Source: Sysuimicrobium calidum (GTDB lineage: Bacteria; Sysuimicrobiota; Sysuimicrobiia; Sysuimicrobiales; Sysuimicrobiaceae). From it: a stretch of DNA of 64,000 bases. The notes under the pieces are model-generated. The model was not told the DNA's origin. It saw only the letters and a program-made list of their open reading frames with translations, and did not search any database. Position numbers and translations under genes: made by a program. Positions within the stretch are counted from its first letter, which is position 1; each line of letters opens with the position of its first letter. The stretch lies in assembly GCA_031459935.1 (NCBI GenBank), contig JAVKHN010000003.1, forward strand, positions 1-64,000, read 5' to 3'. Positions 8,801-16,780 of the stretch are shown here, one piece after another.

Positions 8801-9082
8801 TTACCGGATCTCCACGTCGTAGTCCACGATCACGGCTTCCGGCTGCCGCTCGATGTAGCGCAGGACCTGGGCGAGCACCTGGTCCGCGTGCTGTCCGTTG
8901 TTGGACACCACCGCGATGCCGAGGGTGGCACGGCCCCACAGGTCCTGGTCGTCCACCTCCGCCGCCGCCACCGCGAACTCGTTGTGCAGGCGCTGGAGGA
9001 GGCTGTGCACGATCCGCCGCTTGTCCTTCAGGTTTCGAGGCCCCGGCAAGCTAAGTGCGACGCGCAGCGTCCCCACCACCAT
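8801..9082 (-). CDS. ylxP: DUF503 family protein YlxP
   Basis: Small 93-residue protein of the DUF503/YlxP family, found in this operon position (between infB and rbfA) in many gram-positive-type bacteria. The family signature is clear: LSLPGPRNLKDKRRIVHSLL near the N-terminus, then NEFAVAAAEVDDQDLWGRATLGIAVVSN split by the family's conserved positions, and a C-terminal DYDVEI strand. It is thought to bind the ribosome or rRNA, but no activity is established. Confidence 0.93.
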   Translation of the reverse strand: MVVGTLRVALSLPGPRNLKDKRRIVHSLLQRLHNEFAVAAAEVDDQDLWGRATLGIAVVSNNGQHADQVLAQVLRYIERQPEAVIVDYDVEIR

Positions 9083-9098
9083 GGAACCTCACCCCGGC

Positions 9099-11534
9099 TC
9101 ACGACGTCGGAAGCTCCTCGCGCACCTCGAAGGCTTCGAGGATGTCGGCTACCTTGACATCGTTGAAGTTCTCCAGCAGGATCCCGCACTCGAACCCCGC
9201 GGCCACCTCCCGCACGTCCTCCTTGAACCGCCGCAGGGACGTGATGCGTCCCTGGTAGACCACCACGCCATCCCGTACGAGCCGCACCTGCGCGCCCCGC
9301 ACCACCTTCCCCTCTCGCACGTAGCAACCCGCCACGGTCCCCACCCGGGAGATGGGAAAGATCTGCCGCACCTCCGCCCGGCCCAGCACCACCTCGGTGA
9401 CCACCGGGGCCCGGAGTCCGGCCAGGAGCTTGCGCACATCGTCCACCGCCTCATAGATGAGGCGGTACAGGCGGACGTCCACCCCCTCCTGCTCCGCCAT
9501 CCGGCGGACTGCGCCGTCGGGCCGGACGTTAAAGCCGATGACCACCGCGTCGCTCGCGGCCGCCAGCATCACGTCGCTCTCCGTTACCGCCCCCACGCCC
9601 GCGTGCAGGATGTGGACCCGCACCTCCTCCGTGCTGAGCCGCTCCAGGGCCGCGGTGATGGCCTCCAGGGACCCCTGGACGTCCGCCTTCACCACGAGCC
9701 TCAGCTCGCGGACCGTTCCCGCGGCCTCCTCCACGCCCCCACGTCGGATCTGCGCCCGTTCCTGCTCCCGGCGTTGCTCTTTCCGTTCCTCCGAGATGGC
9801 CTTCGCCGTCCGCTCGTCCGGCACCACCTCCAGGATGTCCCCGGCGGTGGGCACCTCCTCGAGACCCACCACCTCCACGGGGGTGGAGGGGCCGGCCTCC
9901 TGCAGGCGGTTGCCCCGGTCGTCCATCATGGCCCGCACCTTCCCGCAGGTCTCCCCGGCCACCACCGGATCCCCCACCCGCAGGGTACCCTCCTGCACGA
10001 TGACGGTGGCCACGGGGCCTCTGCCCCGATCCAGTTTGGCCTCCAGGATGGTTCCCCGCGCGGGCTTGCGGGGGTCCGCCCGCAGATCGTTGAGTTCCGC
10101 CACGAGGAGGATCATCTCCAGGAGGTCCTGGATGCCCTGGCCGGTCCGCGCGGAGACCGGGACCATGATGGTATCCCCGCCCCACTCCTCCGGCACAAGC
10201 CCCAGCTCCGCCAGCTGTTGCTTGGTGCGTTCCGGGTTAGCGGTCGGGAGATCGACCTTGTTGATGGCCACGAGGATGGGAACCCCGGCAGCCCGCGCAT
10301 GGTTGAGGGCTTCCACGGTCTGGGGCATGACCCCGTCGTCTGCGGCCACCACCAGGACCGCGATGTCCGTGACCTGGGCGCCCCGGGCCCGCAGGGTGGT
10401 GAAGGCCTCGTGCCCCGGGGTATCGATGAAGGTGATCCTGCGGCCATCCACGGAGACCTGGTAGGCTCCGATGTGCTGCGTGATCCCCCCGTACTCCCCT
10501 GCCGCCACGTTGGTCTTGCGGATGGCGTCAAGGAGGGTAGTCTTGCCGTGGTCCACGTGTCCCATCACCGTAACCACGGGGGGTCGAGGCTCCCCCTGGG
10601 CTTCCACCCGGAGCCGCTTGGTGACCTGTAATGCGGGGCGCAGCTCCCGCTTCTCCTCCACCACCGCCACCCCGAAGGATTGCGCCACCGCCCGGGCGGT
10701 GGCGGGAGGGAGCTGCTGATTGATGCCCGCCAGGATTCCCATGGTGAGCAGCCGCTTCACCACCTCGGAGGCCGGAGCACCCATCCGCTGGGCGAGCTCC
10801 CCCACCGTGATGGATCCCTCCAGGCGGATCTCCTTCGCCAGGACCGGGATCTCCGGGGGACTCGGCTCCGCCACCGGAGGGGAGGCCACATGCGGCCGGG
10901 GTGGGGGTGGTGGAGGAGGGGCCGGACGCTTGGAGGGCTTGGGAGGTTGGCGCAGGGGTGGTGGGGGAGGAGGCGGCATCCGCTTGGCCTCAGGCCTTGG
11001 CTGCGTCACCTTCCGGAGCACCTCCGGGGAGATGGTGACCGCGGGCTCCGCGTGCCGCTCGGGGAGGGGAACCGGCCTCGGTTCCTCCGGAGGCGGGGCG
11101 GGACGGGGCTCCACGATCACGGGGGGTACGGAGGTGGGCTCCAGCTGAGCTTGCTCTGCAGCCCGGGCTGCCTCCTGTGCGGCCTGGGCTGCCTCCTGTG
11201 CGAGCCGCGCTTCCTCTGCAGCTCGAGCTGCCTGCTCTGCGAGGATGCGCTGTTCCTCCCGCTCCCGCTCGATCTCCTCCGCCCGCTTGATGATGCGGCG
11301 CTTGGGCCCCGCGGGCTCAGGAGGCGGGGGGGCAGGTTTCTTCGTCACGCGCTTCTGGGGCCCGTCCTTCGGTGCCGCTCCCAGCTGCGGAAACGCCTCC
11401 CGCAGCTTCGCCAGGGCCTCCTCCGGGATCACGGCCTGGGGATTGGGCTTGACCTCAAATCCCAGCTCCACCAGTTTCTCCACGGCCTCCCGGAGCGGCA
11501 ATCCCGTTGCCTTCACAACCTCGTGCAGGCGCAT
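9099..11534 (-). CDS. infB: Translation initiation factor IF-2
   Basis: GTPase that places initiator tRNA on the ribosome. The 811 residues divide into an N-terminal IF2_N helix domain (1-50), an Ala/Glu/Arg-rich predicted long helix (83-130, built from repeated AAxEAARA-like units), a strongly proline-rich linker (136-228, with runs of six or seven prolines), a second IF2_N-like domain (about 232-285), the G domain with GHVDHGKT at 325-332 and NKVD downstream, and the C-terminal beta-barrel/C2 domains. The ATG directly follows the TGA of ylxR. The helix and proline linker are lineage-specific; the rest is canonical. Confidence 0.97.
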   Translation of the reverse strand: MRLHEVVKATGLPLREAVEKLVELGFEVKPNPQAVIPEEALAKLREAFPQLGAAPKDGPQKRVTKKPAPPPPEPAGPKRRIIKRAEEIEREREEQRILAEQAARAAEEARLAQEAAQAAQEAARAAEQAQLEPTSVPPVIVEPRPAPPPEEPRPVPLPERHAEPAVTISPEVLRKVTQPRPEAKRMPPPPPPPLRQPPKPSKRPAPPPPPPPRPHVASPPVAEPSPPEIPVLAKEIRLEGSITVGELAQRMGAPASEVVKRLLTMGILAGINQQLPPATARAVAQSFGVAVVEEKRELRPALQVTKRLRVEAQGEPRPPVVTVMGHVDHGKTTLLDAIRKTNVAAGEYGGITQHIGAYQVSVDGRRITFIDTPGHEAFTTLRARGAQVTDIAVLVVAADDGVMPQTVEALNHARAAGVPILVAINKVDLPTANPERTKQQLAELGLVPEEWGGDTIMVPVSARTGQGIQDLLEMILLVAELNDLRADPRKPARGTILEAKLDRGRGPVATVIVQEGTLRVGDPVVAGETCGKVRAMMDDRGNRLQEAGPSTPVEVVGLEEVPTAGDILEVVPDERTAKAISEERKEQRREQERAQIRRGGVEEAAGTVRELRLVVKADVQGSLEAITAALERLSTEEVRVHILHAGVGAVTESDVMLAAASDAVVIGFNVRPDGAVRRMAEQEGVDVRLYRLIYEAVDDVRKLLAGLRAPVVTEVVLGRAEVRQIFPISRVGTVAGCYVREGKVVRGAQVRLVRDGVVVYQGRITSLRRFKEDVREVAAGFECGILLENFNDVKVADILEAFEVREELPTS

Positions 11535-11849
11535 TCACTTCCCCTCCCTCTTCCCCGCGGCCTCCGCCGTTGCCGGCGCAGACGGCCGGATCATGGCCTC
11601 CAGCTGCCCATAGACCTCCTCCGGAACCGGTACCTCCAGGGCACGCTCGAGCCTCTTCCCCTTGCGGGCGGAGGTCAGACACTCCCAGTTGGGATCCACG
11701 TAGGCTCCCCGACCCGAGAGCTTGCGGCTGCGGGAGGTGTCCACCACCACCTCCCCCGTGGGGGTGCGAACCACGCGGATCATCTCCATCTTGGGGCGCA
11801 TCTGCCCACAGCCCACGCACATGCGGATGGGGATTTTGCGCTGCCGCAT
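11535..11849 (-). CDS. ylxR: YlxR family RNA-binding protein
   Basis: The 104-residue protein begins with the YlxR core: IRMCVGCGQMRPKMEMIRVV, then GRGAYVDPNWECLTSARKG, a fold with a conserved basic cleft proposed to bind RNA. A Lys/Arg-rich tail closes the protein. It sits between nusA and infB, as in most gram-positive-type genomes; the L7Ae-like ylxQ gene that often follows is absent here. The function is unproven; proposed roles are RNA binding or regulation of RNase P. Confidence 0.93.
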   Translation of the reverse strand: MRQRKIPIRMCVGCGQMRPKMEMIRVVRTPTGEVVVDTSRSRKLSGRGAYVDPNWECLTSARKGKRLERALEVPVPEEVYGQLEAMIRPSAPATAEAAGKREGK

Positions 11850-11852
11850 CCC

Positions 11853-12968
11853 CTAAGCTCCCTCCTGGACCTCCGTGGATTCCGCCAGCTCCTCAGGGGT
11901 AAGATCCCGGAACAGCTTGCGGGCCTCCGCCTCCCGTACCTGCGTTTCGCTCTTGATGTCGATCCGCCATCCTGTCAGCTTCGCCGCCAGCCGCGCATTC
12001 TGTCCTTCCCGGCCGATGGCCAGGGAGAGCTGGTTGTCGGGCACGATCACGGTGGCGGTCCGGGTCCCCTCATCGACCTCCACCCGGCTCACCTTCGCGG
12101 GCTGAAGGGCCGCGGCCACGAACTGGGCGGGGTCCGGACTCCACGGGACGATGTCGATCTTCTCCCCCCGCAGCTCATCCACCACCGCCTGTACCCGGCT
12201 CCCCTTGGGTCCCACGCAGGCGCCCACGGGATCCACGTTGCGGTCCCGGGAATACACCGCGATCTTGGTTCGGGAGCCGGGTTCCCGGGCAATGTTCTCG
12301 ATGACCACGATCCCCTCCCGCAGCTCCGGTACCTCCTGCTCGAAGAGCTTGCGCACGAGTCCCGGGTGGGCCCGGGAGACGAAGATCTGGGGGCCCCGGT
12401 TGGTGGTGCGCACCTCCGTCACGTACACCTTGATCCGTTCCCCCTGACGGTAGGTCTCCCGGGGGATCTGCTCCGTGGGCGGGAGCACTGCCTCCACGCG
12501 CCCTAGCTCCACGTACACGTTCCGCTTCTCGATTCGCTGGACGATTCCTGTGACCACTTCCTTCTCGCGCTTCTCGAACTCCTTCTGTACCAGCTCCCGC
12601 TCCGCTTCTCGGATCCGCTGGACGATGACCTGCTTGGCGGTCTGGGCCGCGATGCGGCCGAAGTCCCGGGGTGTGATCTCCTCCTCCACGAGATCTCCCA
12701 CCTGCGCGGTGGGATCCTCCCGACGCATCTCGTCCAGGGAGATCTGGGTGGTGGGATCCTCCACCCGCTCCACCACGGTCTTGGTGCTGTACACCCGCAC
12801 CTCCCCCGTCTTCGGGTCGAGTTCCACCCGGACGTTCTGCCCCGTGCCGCCGAAGTGCTTTTTGTAGGCAGAGACCAGTGCGTTCTGGACCGCCTCGATG
12901 AGCACCTCCTTGGAGATGCCCCGTTCCTCCTCCAGGAGGTCCAGCGCGCGGATCAGCTCTCCGTTCAT
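11853..12968 (-). CDS. nusA: Transcription termination/antitermination factor NusA
   Basis: RNA-polymerase-associated factor governing pausing, termination and antitermination. The 371-residue protein has an N-terminal RNAP-binding domain (about 1-130), an S1 domain (about 137-200) and two KH domains (from about 205), with the signature VDPVGACVGPKGSRVQAVV in KH1 and SLAIGREGQNARLAAKLTG in KH2. No acidic C-terminal repeats are present, as in gram-positive NusA proteins. The start ATG has GGAGAGG upstream. It lies 47 bases behind rimP. Confidence 0.96.
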   Translation of the reverse strand: MNGELIRALDLLEEERGISKEVLIEAVQNALVSAYKKHFGGTGQNVRVELDPKTGEVRVYSTKTVVERVEDPTTQISLDEMRREDPTAQVGDLVEEEITPRDFGRIAAQTAKQVIVQRIREAERELVQKEFEKREKEVVTGIVQRIEKRNVYVELGRVEAVLPPTEQIPRETYRQGERIKVYVTEVRTTNRGPQIFVSRAHPGLVRKLFEQEVPELREGIVVIENIAREPGSRTKIAVYSRDRNVDPVGACVGPKGSRVQAVVDELRGEKIDIVPWSPDPAQFVAAALQPAKVSRVEVDEGTRTATVIVPDNQLSLAIGREGQNARLAAKLTGWRIDIKSETQVREAEARKLFRDLTPEELAESTEVQEGA

Positions 12969-13015
12969 TTCCTCTCCACCACCTCTTCTGGATTTCCGGA
13001 CCGGTCCCGGGCGTC

Positions 13016-13516
13016 CTAGCGACGACGCAGATCCCGCCGGATCTCCTCAGGATCCACCCGCAGCCGCGCCTGAGCGATCTCCTCTAGGGGAATGTGGGCC
13101 TCCCGGCCCCTTCCGAGGTCCACCACCACCCGTCCGGCCACGATCCCCCGGAGCCGGCCCGTGAAGTGGCGCTGGCCGGAGATCTCGGAGATGGTGGTGA
13201 CCTCCACCAGCCGGCCCGCGAACCGATCGAAGTCCCCGGCCCGGCGCAGGGGCCGGTCCAGCCCCGGCGAGGCCACCTCCAGGGTGTAGCGGTGGAGGAA
13301 GAGATCCTCCACGTCCAGCTGACGGGAGATGCGCTCGGACATCCGGGCACAGTCCTCCACGGACACGCCGCCCTCCCGGTCCACCAGGATCCGCAGGACC
13401 GTGCGGGGGCCCTGTCCTTCCAGCTCCACGTCCACCAGCTCCAGCCCCATCCGATCCGCGATGGGCTGGGCCAGCTCGCTCACCCGCCGAAGGATCGCCT
13501 GCCGCTCCATGCCCAT
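13016..13516 (-). CDS. rimP: Ribosome maturation factor RimP
   Basis: Needed for 30S subunit maturation. The 166-residue protein shows the RimP pattern: LAQPIADRMGLELVDVELEG, RILVDREGGVSVEDCARMS, and the junction VASPGLDRPLRRAGDF, followed by a C-terminal SH3-like domain. The ATG at 13516 has GAGGGG five bases upstream; a second ATG two codons in is possible. It is the first gene of the long translation operon, with a promoter and leader hairpin upstream. Confidence 0.95.
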   Translation of the reverse strand: MGMERQAILRRVSELAQPIADRMGLELVDVELEGQGPRTVLRILVDREGGVSVEDCARMSERISRQLDVEDLFLHRYTLEVASPGLDRPLRRAGDFDRFAGRLVEVTTISEISGQRHFTGRLRGIVAGRVVVDLGRGREAHIPLEEIAQARLRVDPEEIRRDLRRR

Positions 13517-13526
13517 GGTCCCCTCT

Positions 13527-13558
13527 AAAACGAAGGAGTGGGCTTCCTAACCCACTCC
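13527..13558 (-). promoter_or_regulatory. Leader hairpin with T-rich tail before rimP
   Basis: Read on the minus strand, GGAGTGGG (13558-13551) pairs perfectly with CCCACTCC (13542-13535) around an eight-base loop, followed at once by TTCGTTTT. This is an 8-bp GC-rich stem with a U-rich tail, the form of an intrinsic terminator or attenuator, ending about 10 bases before the rimP start codon. Because nusA is in the operon, attenuation sensitive to NusA is a natural guess, but that is inference. Confidence 0.6.
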
Positions 13559-13608
13559 CGCGTGCGCGCCACAACACCTTCCTTCGCCTACCTGGCCGCT
13601 CCCGGCTC

Positions 13609-13637
13609 AGCATACCACGTCTCCGCCCGGCCGGCAA
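13609..13637 (-). promoter_or_regulatory. Candidate promoter of the rimP-nusA-infB operon
   Basis: On the minus strand, TTGCCG (13637-13632) and TATGCT (13614-13609) are separated by 17 bases. Each matches the sigma-70 consensus at four of six positions. The predicted start near 13602 gives a leader of about 85 bases that contains the hairpin at 13527-13558. Nothing better is visible in the 182-base gap between asnS and rimP. Confidence 0.5.
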
Positions 13638-13698
13638 CCTGTCCCGGTGCTTTCGCCGTACAGATGTTCGCAACCTGAAAGCGGGAAAGCCGCCCCGG

Positions 13699-14997
13699 TC
13701 AGGGGCCGAGCCGGTAGAGGAGACGGGGGAAGGGGATGGCCTCCCGCACGTGGTCGAGTCCGCAGATCCACGCCACCATCCGTTCGATCCCCAACCCGAA
13801 TCCTGCATGGGGTACCGAGCCGTACCGCCGCAGGTCCAGATACCACGCATAGGGCTGCTGGGGCAGCCCATGCTCCGCGAGCCGCCGTTCCAGGAGATTC
13901 AGGTCGTGGATGCGCTGTCCGCCACCGATGATCTCCCCGTATCCCTCGGGAGCCAGGAGGTCGAAGTTCAGCACCACCTCAGGGCGTTCTGGGTCGGGCT
14001 GCATGTAGAAGGCCTTGCAGGCCGCGGGGTAGCGGTGCACGAACACGGGGCGGTCGAAGGTGCAGCTGAGGACCGTCTCCTCGTCCCCGCCGAAGTCCTC
14101 TCCCCACCGCATCGGGAGGCCTGCCTCGTTAACCCTGCGCACCGCCTCGTCGTAGGAGATGCGGACAAACGGCGGTCGGACGCGCTCCAAGTTCTCCACA
14201 TCCCGCCCCAGAACCCGCAGCTCTCGCCCGCAGCGGGCGAGTACACCTTCCACAACGGCCACCACAAGCCCCTCCGCGAGCGCCATGCACTCCTCCAGGC
14301 CGAGATACGCGGCCTCCGGCTCCAGCATCCAGAACTCCGTGAGGTGGCGCCGCGTCTTGGACTTCTCGGCCCGGAAGGTAGGGCCCAGACAGTACACCCG
14401 GCCGAAGGCCATGGCCGCGGCCTCCATGTACAGCTGCCCGCTCTGGGTGAGGTACGCCTTGCGGTCGAAGTAGTCCACCCCGAAGAGGGTGGTGGTCCCC
14501 TCCACCGCGACGGGGGTGAGGATGGGCGCGTCCACCCGGAGGTATCCCTGCGCCTGCAGATACTCCTCCGCGGCCCGGATCACCTCCGCCCGGATGCGGA
14601 GCACCGCGTTCGGGCGACGGCTGCGCAGCCACAGGTGCCGGTGATCCAGCAGGAACTCGATCCCGTGCTCCTTCGGGGTGATGGGATACCCCTCTGCGCG
14701 GTGCACGAGCTCGATCTCCCGAACGGCCAGCTCGTACCCTCCCGGTGCCCGGGCGTCCTCCCGCACCACCCCCCGGACGATGAGGGCACTTTCCTGGGTG
14801 AGGACGTCATATTGGGCGAGGAGCTCATCCGAGGCCTCGGGTTTGGCGAGGACCGCCTGCAGGATGCCGGAGCCGTCCCGCACCAGGAGGAACCGGACCT
14901 TGCCGCTGCTCCGCTTGTCATAGAGCCACCCCCGCAGCTCCACCTCCTCCCCCACGTGCCGGCCCGCCTCGCACACCCGGATCCACTTCGCCTCCAT
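13699..14997 (-). CDS. asnS: Asparagine-tRNA ligase
   Basis: Class IIb aminoacyl-tRNA synthetase of 432 residues. An N-terminal OB anticodon-binding domain (about 1-105) precedes the catalytic core. Motif 2 appears in FRAEKSKTRRHLTEFWMLEP, and motif 3 in GFGLGIERMVAWICGLDHVR. The sequences EGTTTLFGVDYF and FWMLEPE favour AsnRS over the related archaeal-type AspRS. The ATG at 14997 has GGGAGGTGG eight bases upstream. It is divergent from the phosphofructokinase gene and followed by the rimP promoter region. Confidence 0.93.
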   Translation of the reverse strand: MEAKWIRVCEAGRHVGEEVELRGWLYDKRSSGKVRFLLVRDGSGILQAVLAKPEASDELLAQYDVLTQESALIVRGVVREDARAPGGYELAVREIELVHRAEGYPITPKEHGIEFLLDHRHLWLRSRRPNAVLRIRAEVIRAAEEYLQAQGYLRVDAPILTPVAVEGTTTLFGVDYFDRKAYLTQSGQLYMEAAAMAFGRVYCLGPTFRAEKSKTRRHLTEFWMLEPEAAYLGLEECMALAEGLVVAVVEGVLARCGRELRVLGRDVENLERVRPPFVRISYDEAVRRVNEAGLPMRWGEDFGGDEETVLSCTFDRPVFVHRYPAACKAFYMQPDPERPEVVLNFDLLAPEGYGEIIGGGQRIHDLNLLERRLAEHGLPQQPYAWYLDLRRYGSVPHAGFGLGIERMVAWICGLDHVREAIPFPRLLYRLGP

Positions 14998-15084
14998 GCG
15001 CCACCTCCCGAACCTATCATGCGGGTTGCCCGGAGGCGGCGCGAGCCCTCATCCTAGACCCAGACGCGGGAAGGATGGTGTGCC

Positions 15085-16386
15085 ATGGAAAGCCGTGGGA
15101 AGGACTTGGGCATCCTGGTGGGAGGGGGACCGGCCCCCGGCATCAACGGGATCATCGGCGCGGTCACCATTGAGGCCCGCAACCGCGGTCTGCGGGTGTG
15201 GGGGATCTACGACGGGTGGCAGTGGCTCATCCGGGAGGACGCCCGGGCCCTGCGGGAGCGGGGGTACGTGCGAGAGCTTCAGATCGCGGAGGTCTCCCGG
15301 ATCCACTTCGACGGCGGATCCCTCCTCCGGACCTCCCGGGCGAACCCCACCCGGCGGGAGGAGGACCTGGACCGGGTGGTCTCCAACCTCCGGGAACTGG
15401 GCATCGGGTACCTGGTCACCGTCGGGGGAGACGATACCGCCTTCGCCGCAGCCCGGGTATGCGAACGGGCCCGGGGCACCATCCGGTTCGCCCACGTGCC
15501 CAAGACCATCGACAACGACCTTCCGCTCCCGGGCGGAGCCCCCACCTTCGGATTCAACACCGCCAAGCAGGTGGGGTTCGAACTGGTGCGCAACCTCATG
15601 GAGGACTCCCGCACCACGAACCGGTGGTTCTTCGTCAGCGTCATGGGACGCAGCGCAGGGCACCTGGCGCTGGGCATCGGAAAGGCGGCGGGAGCCACCC
15701 TCACCCTCATCCCGGAGGAATTTCCCGAGCGGACCTCCCTGGCCCTGGTGGCGGACGCACTGGAGGCGGCCATGCTGAAGCGCCGGGTCATGGGCCGGGA
15801 GGACGGGGTGGCCATCGTGGCGGAGGGGATCCTGGAGCGGGTTCCGGAGGAGGAGCTCGCCGCGCAGGAGGGCGTCCGGATCGTACGGGATCCATACGGA
15901 CACATCCGTCTGGCAGAGCTGGATCTGGCGTACATCCTGAAGAGCATGGTGGAGCGGCGGTTTGCGGCCCGGGGGGAGCAGGTCACCATCGTGCACAAGA
16001 GCATCGGGTACGAACTGCGGTGCGCCCCGCCCATCGCCTCGGATTCCGAGTACGTGCGAGACCTGGGCTACGGCGCGGTGCGCTACCTGCTGGAGGAGGC
16101 CGGGTCTCAGGGAGCCATGGTGTGCATGGAGGCCGGACAGCTGCGCTATGTGGACTTCACAGAGCTGCTGGACCCGCAGACGGGTCGGACCCGGGTGCGC
16201 CGGGTGGATCTCCGGTCCACCGCCTACCGGGTGGCCCGGAAATACATGATCCGCCTGGAGCCAGAGGATCTGGCGGACCCGCAGATGCTGCGGCAGTTGA
16301 GTGCGGCCGCGGGGATGGCACCGCAGGCCTTTCGGGCCCGGTACGAACCCGCAGCGCGGCTGGGGTCTCTCACCACAGGTACCTGA
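15085..16386 (+). CDS. pfp: 6-phosphofructokinase, predicted pyrophosphate-dependent
   Basis: Phosphofructokinase family, 433 residues. Two positions decide the phosphoryl donor: GGDD at 114-117 (second Asp, where ATP enzymes have Gly) and PKTIDND at 139-145 (Lys, where ATP enzymes have Gly). Both match the PPi-dependent class, so reversible PPi:fructose-6-phosphate phosphotransfer is predicted. TIDND includes the catalytic Asp; MGRSAGHLALGIG (substrate binding) and GYELR follow. It is longer than the ~320-residue bacterial ATP-PFK because of a C-terminal extension, as in other PPi/long-type enzymes. It is a stand-alone plus-strand gene, divergent from asnS, and its end overlaps the convergent Cys-rich gene by 17 bases. 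Confidence 0.9.
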   Translation: MESRGKDLGILVGGGPAPGINGIIGAVTIEARNRGLRVWGIYDGWQWLIREDARALRERGYVRELQIAEVSRIHFDGGSLLRTSRANPTRREEDLDRVVSNLRELGIGYLVTVGGDDTAFAAARVCERARGTIRFAHVPKTIDNDLPLPGGAPTFGFNTAKQVGFELVRNLMEDSRTTNRWFFVSVMGRSAGHLALGIGKAAGATLTLIPEEFPERTSLALVADALEAAMLKRRVMGREDGVAIVAEGILERVPEEELAAQEGVRIVRDPYGHIRLAELDLAYILKSMVERRFAARGEQVTIVHKSIGYELRCAPPIASDSEYVRDLGYGAVRYLLEEAGSQGAMVCMEAGQLRYVDFTELLDPQTGRTRVRRVDLRSTAYRVARKYMIRLEPEDLADPQMLRQLSAAAGMAPQAFRARYEPAARLGSLTTGT

Positions 16387-16780
16387 ACTTCGCGGCGAAC
16401 CGGCGCTCCAGGTCCTCCCGGTGCAGGAAGTAGACGGGACACCGCCGGAGCATGCAGATGTGAAGGGCCTGGTTGCAGTAGGCTTCCGGGACCTCCCAGC
16501 ACTTCCGGTTCAGGAAGAACGCGAAGCACACCCCCCGACGATCGTCGTAGCTTTGCAGCTCCTCCAGCTCCACGGAGGGCTGCGGGGGCGAAGGGGACTC
16601 GGAGGAGGATGAGGGCGGAGCCTGTGGAGGCCCGGATGGGGAAGGCTCCGGGTGCGGAAGGAGCCGCCCGCTACTCGTCCGCTCCGGGGGGATGGGTGCT
16701 TCCAGCTCGCGCAGCTTCTGGCTCGTGTCCTGAATAAGGGCCCGAATCCCGCGCCGGAGTTCCTCCCGCGATCTGCTCAC
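16370..16780 (-). CDS. Uncharacterised protein with a five-cysteine C-terminal domain
   Basis: Not recognised. From the GTG at 16780 (GAGGTGG six bases upstream) it has 136 residues: a basic amphipathic N-terminal helix (about 3-28), a Pro/Ser-rich disordered linker (about 30-70), and a compact C-terminal domain (about 75-136) with cysteines at 85, 94, 102, 109 and 114 among aromatic residues. The Cys spacing (x8, x7, x6, x4) suggests metal or Fe-S binding. The first 110 bases overlap the 3' end of the ParA gene in another frame, so the two genes are probably translationally coupled. A longer start at 16801 exists but is less likely. Confidence 0.65.
   Translation of the reverse strand: MSRSREELRRGIRALIQDTSQKLRELEAPIPPERTSSGRLLPHPEPSPSGPPQAPPSSSSESPSPPQPSVELEELQSYDDRRGVCFAFFLNRKCWEVPEAYCNQALHICMLRRCPVYFLHREDLERRFAAKFRYLW

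Noticed and set aside
10900..11300. Repetitive tracts as a mini-satellite or repeat element
   Set aside because: They encode the Ala/Glu-rich helix and Pro-rich linker of IF-2 in frame; this is protein low complexity.
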